DNA of 64,000 nt from Nymphaea colorata (taxonomy: Eukaryota; Streptophyta; Magnoliopsida; Nymphaeales; Nymphaeaceae). The notes under the pieces were generated by a model. It was not told where the DNA came from. It saw only the letters and a program-made list of their open reading frames with translations, and did not search any database. The position numbers were made by a program, and so were the translations under genes. The DNA is taken from assembly GCF_008831285.2 (NCBI RefSeq), contig NC_045140.1, positions 11,218,505-11,282,504 on the forward strand. Reading direction: 5' to 3'. Positions 58,382-64,000 of this stretch are shown in pieces; the first letter of the stretch is position 1; every line of letters begins with the position of its first letter.

Positions 58382-59487
58382 AAGAGACAGAGGACAGAGA
58401 GAGAGATGCAAGAAGAAAATGCATCAGTCTACATGCCAAAAAGAGAAATCAAGCTCTCCGATTTGACGACAGAAACAAACAAAATCATTTCTTCATTGAA
58501 GAAACCCTAACCATGTCCTTACCTACCATTGATTCAGGAAATGCATCCCTAATACCGAATTGACTTAAACCAAAACCTAATATTACGCCACTTTATCAGA
58601 AAAAAGGACTGCATGATTGTCTCCCTCTAAACTTTGTCCATCACTGAGAACTTAAGCAAAAGGTTGCTACATAGGGGTACACTAGGAAGTTTAACGGTAC
58701 ATCAATATACAGTCCTGACTCCTAAAAAAAATAGTAAAGTTTGATCCACTTAGTAAATACAAACGTGACAGGCCAAAGCTCCTTTTGAGAACCCAACAAA
58801 ACAAACCTCTCAGAAGCACAGAAACAGCAGCATGATACAGCAGAAATATCATGCTCATGAAGACAAGCCCTGCTGCTTCAAATCCTACCGCAGCTTCAGA
58901 TCGTACAAAACCCAGACCCAACTAAGAGAAATTGTTCAAAATTACTGGAGAAAGAAAAGGAAGAAGTCAGGAAACTTTGCACCAAAGCGCAATTTACGCC
59001 AGCATAACTCCGATCAAGCTAAAGCAAAGAATCTATCCCATATTCAAAATTTCTCAGACCAGTATAATCACAGAAAAGGACAACAAGTCCTCCTTCCGAA
59101 GACACTCAATCTCTGCGGTCATTCGAAACAGATGCGTACACATGTAAAAAAAAACGCCAGAAATGGAACTTATTCAGATGCACACAAAACTAGCATACAA
59201 ACCTACACATTTCTCACCCTATCCGACCAGCACAACAAGAAATGCCAGAACTTTTCACTCAAATCCATGAATACATCCATCCGACTCCAAAACCGCATGT
59301 ATTGCACGTTCCAGAACCAAAAAAACGCCGACATCTCTATAGATCGACACCAGAACATCCAAAACGATTCTCCCGCATGTCACCGAATCTCCGTCCAGAA
59401 ATTTGAACAAAAAAACTCCGATCTACCCAATCCCGATCTCAAAACAACCAAAAAAGGGGACGGGAGGGAAAAAGGGATAGATCTTAC
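56942..59487 (-). other. Predicted 5'UTR intron of the PI4K gamma gene
   Basis: On the minus strand a good donor (ggagtgc|gtaaga, intron from 59487) and acceptor (gatattttag, ending at 56942) bracket about 2.5 kb of non-coding DNA. A single leader intron of this kind is common in plant genes. A (GA)n tract lies at 58340-58380. The plus-strand 238-aa ORF over 58832-59548 is Lys/Asn/Gln-rich without any domain and is probably chance. Additional leader exons cannot be excluded. Confidence 0.5.
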
Positions 59488-60120
59488 GCACTCCGGGAGG
59501 CAAATCCGCTCGAATACGGGAAATGAACGGTCAACAGACGGCACTTAGCTAACTCGTGTCATCTTTCCGCCGTCGATCTCATCGGAGCCCAGAGATCGAT
59601 GGCCGGGAATCGAGTTCCTGGCCGCAACTACGGCTTAGATCTCTCTGTGTTTCTCTTCTCTCGTTCCCTCTCAATCGCTCGCTCAATGAGATGGTGAAAT
59701 GAACGAAAAGCGAGAGTAAAGAGAGAAGGAGTTCGCTCTGTAAGCGTCCGAAAAAGGGAGGGAAATGGGGGGAAGGGGGGGGGGGGGGCGGAGAGGAGGA
59801 GCAGGAGAAGAGGAAACCCTCGCCTTCGTCTCTCTCTCGCTCGCTCTCTCTCTCTCTTCTTTCTCTCTCTCTTCTGTGGAAATCTTAACCCGAGTGGGGG
59901 GCAAGCCGCTGGTGGTTAACATTTAACCGTGGTTAACTGAAGGGGTCCCTTCCCCCTTCTCCGCCGAAGACTCTAGAAACCCAAGCATCCTTCCGTCCGA
60001 TCGCCCATCCCACGACTTCTGGACCGTTGGATCTCAGGCCCCCCGTTCCATCGTACGGCCCTCGGATCGGGGCAACAGCTTCGGATACGTGTGGCCAGCT
60101 GATTGGAAGAAACTTTAATG
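59488..60120 (-). promoter_or_regulatory. Predicted first exon and promoter of the PI4K gamma gene
   Basis: Seen from the minus strand, the region upstream of the predicted donor is GC-richer. It carries a GA/CT-rich stretch (59820-59870 on plus is ctctctctcgctcgctctct-like) and a homopolymer G run at about 59777-59789, features often found at plant transcription starts. An exact start site or TATA box is not claimed. Confidence 0.4.
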
Positions 60121-62840
60121 ACGTCAGCGTCCATAGGGCGAAGCGGGCTCCACGGCGGTCAAAGGGCGACAGGTGGACAATTTAAGTCCTGAGAACTGAT
60201 GGTCCACAAGTACCCCTCTACCCTTTGTGTGGTGGTAGCGGGTCGGTTCTCGTACAAATTGGATCCGGATATAAATGGAAAGGAAAAGTTCGGTAATGAA
60301 TGCTAATCGGATCCAGTTGTCAAGGGAATTTTTCAATCCACATCCGTCAGGACAAACTAGTAAACGTGCCCATACGTGGAGGATAAAGGAGTAATTTGTT
60401 ATAGACATGTCGCTACCCAGCCAGCACGTTGGGAAGGTCCAAGGGCAACGCTTGTGCATGACATTTTCTGTTGGGAGGTCGATTTTGTCCTTTGACTTTC
60501 TAAATTTTGCCGGGGGGCTGGGGTCAGTGGAGGAGTCCGGGTCGTGAGGCGCTCGATCAGCGAGCGGATCTAAGATTGACTTGTTGTGGATCCATCAGGT
60601 TGAGAAAAAAAGGCATTACTACTGTTTTCACGTGATATTCTCACTATAAATGGATCGGAGAAGATCCAAAATATGCGAGGCATCCACAACTGAGTTCAGA
60701 CCATAGTTAGACCAAACGACTTTAAAATAGATCTCGTCTCGTGTTGACGACGCATCTTCAATTGATACTATTGGATCCAATCCCAATAGTATTGGATCTG
60801 GATTATCTTATCTCACTTTATCCGACGAAAAAAGGCTACGATTGTTTTCCCTTCTGATTTGACAAGCGAGGGATTTCAAATCCAAGATGCATGAATCCTC
60901 AGCTTTTCTCACAGCAGTGTGGATCTAAAAAGGATCTTTGGACGTCAAGATGAACCATAGACTACTTAGTCGTTTAATGTCGCGATCCGCAGAAGCAAGT
61001 CGCATCAAATTCATATGAATTTAAGATTATGGGCAATCAAACGCCTCTTTAAATCTAAGAAAAATAAATGGAGATCGAGATTAATTGTCCCAAACAGGAA
61101 AAATAGAAAAATTGAATATTAATCTGAATTAGGGCAAAAAATGCTGATGCTAAGAAACACAAAACATATGCAGCGAGTAGGCCTAGTGGTGAGACTAAAT
61201 TGCTTTTAAAGCATGATTATATGTGATGTTGAACTCATGCCGTTTAAGTAATATTTTGATGCAATCTTCTAATAAACAAGGTTCTTCATGCTTTTGGGGA
61301 AAAGGGTAGCAAGCAGTAATTAGTCAATAATTTCTGTCTAAATGTGGTCACACTTATAAGCAAAGATATTGGTGTAATGATACTTAATGCGCATTTCAAA
61401 TATAACAAATAGGGATTGGAGAGGTTCTTCTTATATTATTGTTACCTTATTTCGCGACTTCTACAATGAGTTCATAATGCTCGTTATCAGCCCTTATTAA
61501 CATAGACCACCTACGTCCCAAAGCAATCTTGGACTCCAAGGATGGAGGGAAATGAGGAGTGACCTCAGCTCTCGGGGATCACCATTCATGGCCACGCCCT
61601 GGCTCACCCAGACATCTTTAGAAAATGAAAGTTAGATTTCTAGTAACCAACCTGCCTTCATTAATGGGCTAGGTCTGGTTTGGTGCGTAGGAGAGCAGAT
61701 CTCAACTGTTTCTACATGTTCGGGTCAACTGTTTTGGATCCGACCCGTTGATATTCTGATTAGGGTCGAATGCAGCCCATCTCGTTCCCATCAATTCGGG
61801 GCCATTTTTGTCCAGCGACTTTCGTCCAAGTTGTTCTTCACACGGACAGACCAACCAATAGAATCATAAATAAACGGCGAATTATTCAATTGCTTTTAGC
61901 CAAACAAGAGGAGACCCAGTTGCAGTCGAAATCCACGGCCTGAGAGCCGCCACGTCTGCTGGTCCCGTTGGCCCTTTTAATTGCTGAGTCATCGGAAGAT
62001 TCGGCCGCCACGTGCCAAGGACGTCCTACGTGGCAGACGCACCCACTGCCTGACACAAACAGGAGGCGACCGGTTGGAAGTGCGAGGTTCTGCCGTTCAC
62101 TACCGCCTCCCGTATTATCGGTTTCGCAAAGACCCTAATACCCTTATCCATTGTGATAATGCAATTTTCATCCCCATAGGCTCGTTGACCGTGTTCATAA
62201 AACTTAGTTTGATTGACTACTGAAGCATCTTGTAGCGAGTTTGTAAGTTAAAAATCTCAAGGAAAAAAAAAAGGATGGCAATCACAAGAAACATCATGTT
62301 GATGAAGCAAATGGATTAGTTTTAGATGGTGAAAATGCACAAAAAAATCTTCAAATGTTCCTAAAAAATAATATGTCAATTTAAATGAGATTTTTTGAGA
62401 TGATACAAGCTTGCACAAATAAATCAACTTCTAACGACTCAAGTATATATATAATGGAAGTAGAAACAATATTGAAATTTTTTCAAAATTATCACATGTG
62501 CTTTAGCAACTCTTTAGTGTTTACTTTTGAAAAGCCGAAATGCTTTCATGTTCCTCACCTTTATGTCGATCTACAATTTGAAGATTGCTTACATTCAAAT
62601 GAAAATGCATCACTCGCACATTATTAGAGATTTTATCAAAATCTTTAGAACAAACATGCTACCGGTTATCATGATTCACATTATTAGTTCAAGTACAAAT
62701 TGAAACAGGGCTAAAACGCAAGCTCAAATCCAACATATCAAATATTTAGAGTGACTTTAAGCGGAGTTAATGCGAAACCTGGTGTTATGCTGCATACACA
62801 GAATGATGAAGCGTTTACCATACCAAACAAGGCAGGGTTA
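60121..62840. other. Intergenic DNA with no recognised gene
   Basis: Short ORFs only. About 60570-60960 contains several ggatct/gatcc phrases and a small inverted repeat (tactattggatccaat then cccaatagtattggat, about 60767-60797). The stretch is otherwise AT-rich and unassigned. Confidence 0.45.
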
Positions 62841-63425
62841 TGTCTAACCCATTTGAAATGGTCAAAGGGCAAACCGGACCTTTCGTACTCTCCCCCACAT
62901 GGCACTGGCGTCCGTTGAATTTTATTTGTATTTTATTTGAGATGGTGACTGGGGCGTGCGGTCGATGGGTGCGGGGGCCCACGTCACGTTATCTTTTGTT
63001 TTATTTTACAAATTTATGCGCTTTTTCCTGTTCACAGAAACCATGGGTTCGTTCGTCGGGACATGGCGTTCGGGTCGGGGCTAATCCGGTGGGCGCCCAG
63101 ACTGTGGGGCGAACAAAAAAAAATTCCTTCACCCATGGTATTACGGGGACAACAAGTCCCACCCAATCCCGACCCAAAAAATTTTGACATCGTCCGGGAC
63201 CCGCTCTTCACCTACCGCCAGCCTCCGGCCCAGAGCAAATCAGGCGGCCTGGTCACGGCAACAACGGGTCGGGTCAGACTCGCCCTTAGGGCTGGATCTC
63301 CTCTATGAGGTTCTTCATTCTTGGGGTCTAATAGGATTAGGATTTTGGAGATCCGAACTGTTCTGATTAGGCTGAATTTTAAGCATTAATTGAATTTGGG
63401 CTTTAGTAAAAAATTGCCATTCAAT

Positions 63426-63461
<36 letters not shown>

Positions 63462-64000
63462 ATTCAGTTTGGTTATTGATTTTGTGTAAAAAAACTAGGA
63501 TTATTTGATCCATTGCAGGAAGATTCAGATCCTTGGATTTATGAATCTTGAGTTCCCTTTTTCTTCATTCAGCCCACCAGCGATCAAGCAGCGGGCCGCC
63601 ATAGGGTACCGCTTTCTCGAAATTACGATACGTATCGACCGACACAAGCGAACAGCCACTCGTTCACCAGTGCTAGAAACATTGAACAAGGCAGTTGAGA
63701 ACGGATGAGGTCCACATCAAAAAGCGGATAAAAAAATAAGGAGAAAGGAAAAGGAGGCTCTGATAAAGTGCTCTCTTTGGTGAAATTTTGTGGGGGCACT
63801 CATTGTGTTACATAATGCGGGACCCGTTTTCTGACCGAAAGAATTGACCCGAATCCTCTGCTGGGTAAGATCCAGACCTTATCTGGTAGTTTTACTTCCA
63901 ACTTATTTCTGAAGGTTGGATTGGTGTCTAGAATATTGATCCAAACCCAATCCATGTATTTGGGTCCAGTGAGGTTTGGATATATAATTCGGGGCCCATA
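62841..64000. other. Intergenic DNA, partly GC-rich, with an (ATA)n microsatellite
   Basis: About 62870-63310 is GC-richer and open in several plus-strand frames (115 aa, 81 aa), but no domain is recognised and no start or splice signal is convincing. An (aat)n run lies at 63436-63461. The window ends without a further gene. Confidence 0.45.

Noticed and set aside
58832-59548. 238-aa plus-strand ORF, Lys/Asn/Gln-rich
   Set aside because: It lies antisense within the predicted PI4K gamma leader intron, has no domain, and its composition simply follows the A-rich sequence.
1-64000. tRNA, rRNA, CRISPR arrays, bacterial operons
   Set aside because: None was seen by eye on either strand. The content is plant nuclear throughout. 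A dedicated tRNA scan could still find a missed gene.

Overview
The window is nuclear DNA from a flowering plant. The evidence is three plant gene families with plant exon structures (an RZ-1-type RNA-binding protein, a CRLK-type receptor-like kinase and a type II phosphatidylinositol 4-kinase gamma), CT-rich 5' leaders, long AT-rich introns, and Ty1/copia, Ty3/gypsy chromovirus, LINE, hAT and Tourist-like transposons. The species cannot be fixed from the sequence. All positions and splice sites come from reading the sequence; no search was run.

Layout. 1-3.9 kb: AT-rich DNA with a near-perfect 162-bp tandem duplication and the 3' end of a minus-strand copia element. 3.9-6.5 kb: an RZ-1-like gene (+), with its coding region in two exons and probable introns in both UTRs. 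6.5-15.3 kb: no convincing gene; it holds a copia pol-LTR-PBS remnant (11.2-11.9 kb), a 41-bp tandem repeat and a LINE remnant. 15.4-30.8 kb: a CRLK1/CRLK2-like kinase gene (+) of seven coding exons encoding 424 aa. Its sixth intron carries a 6.1-kb copia element with 5-bp target duplications, and that element carries a 783-bp hAT-type MITE with 8-bp target duplications.

30.8-37.8 kb: intergenic, with a two-exon NADPH oxidase (RBOH) pseudogene fragment on the minus strand, a LINE remnant and AT microsatellites. 37.9-47.2 kb: two halves of a minus-strand chromovirus (5' LTR-gag-PR and RNase H-INT-chromodomain-3' LTR) separated by 5.3 kb of other DNA, which holds a 1.2-kb hAT element (8-bp TSD) and a 1.47-kb Tourist/PIF-like element (TTA TSD). 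47.6-49.5 kb: a second minus-strand gypsy fragment (gag-PR-RT). 49.5-53.4 kb: low-complexity purine-rich, GGCC-rich and GATCT-rich tracts. 54.8-59.9 kb: a PI4K gamma gene (-) with a single coding exon, a long 5'UTR intron and an upstream ORF that overlaps the start codon. 59.9-64 kb: intergenic.

The three host genes are unrelated in function and do not form a cluster. The most distinctive content is the layered transposon record: kinase intron, then copia, then MITE, with each boundary readable to the base, and the split chromovirus. I see no bacterial-style system, CRISPR array or rRNA/tRNA gene. I did not find a clearly new biological system. The best leads are the palindrome-rich MITE, the PI4K gamma overlapping uORF, the RBOH fragment and an unrecognised ORF-like stretch at 53.6-53.9 kb.
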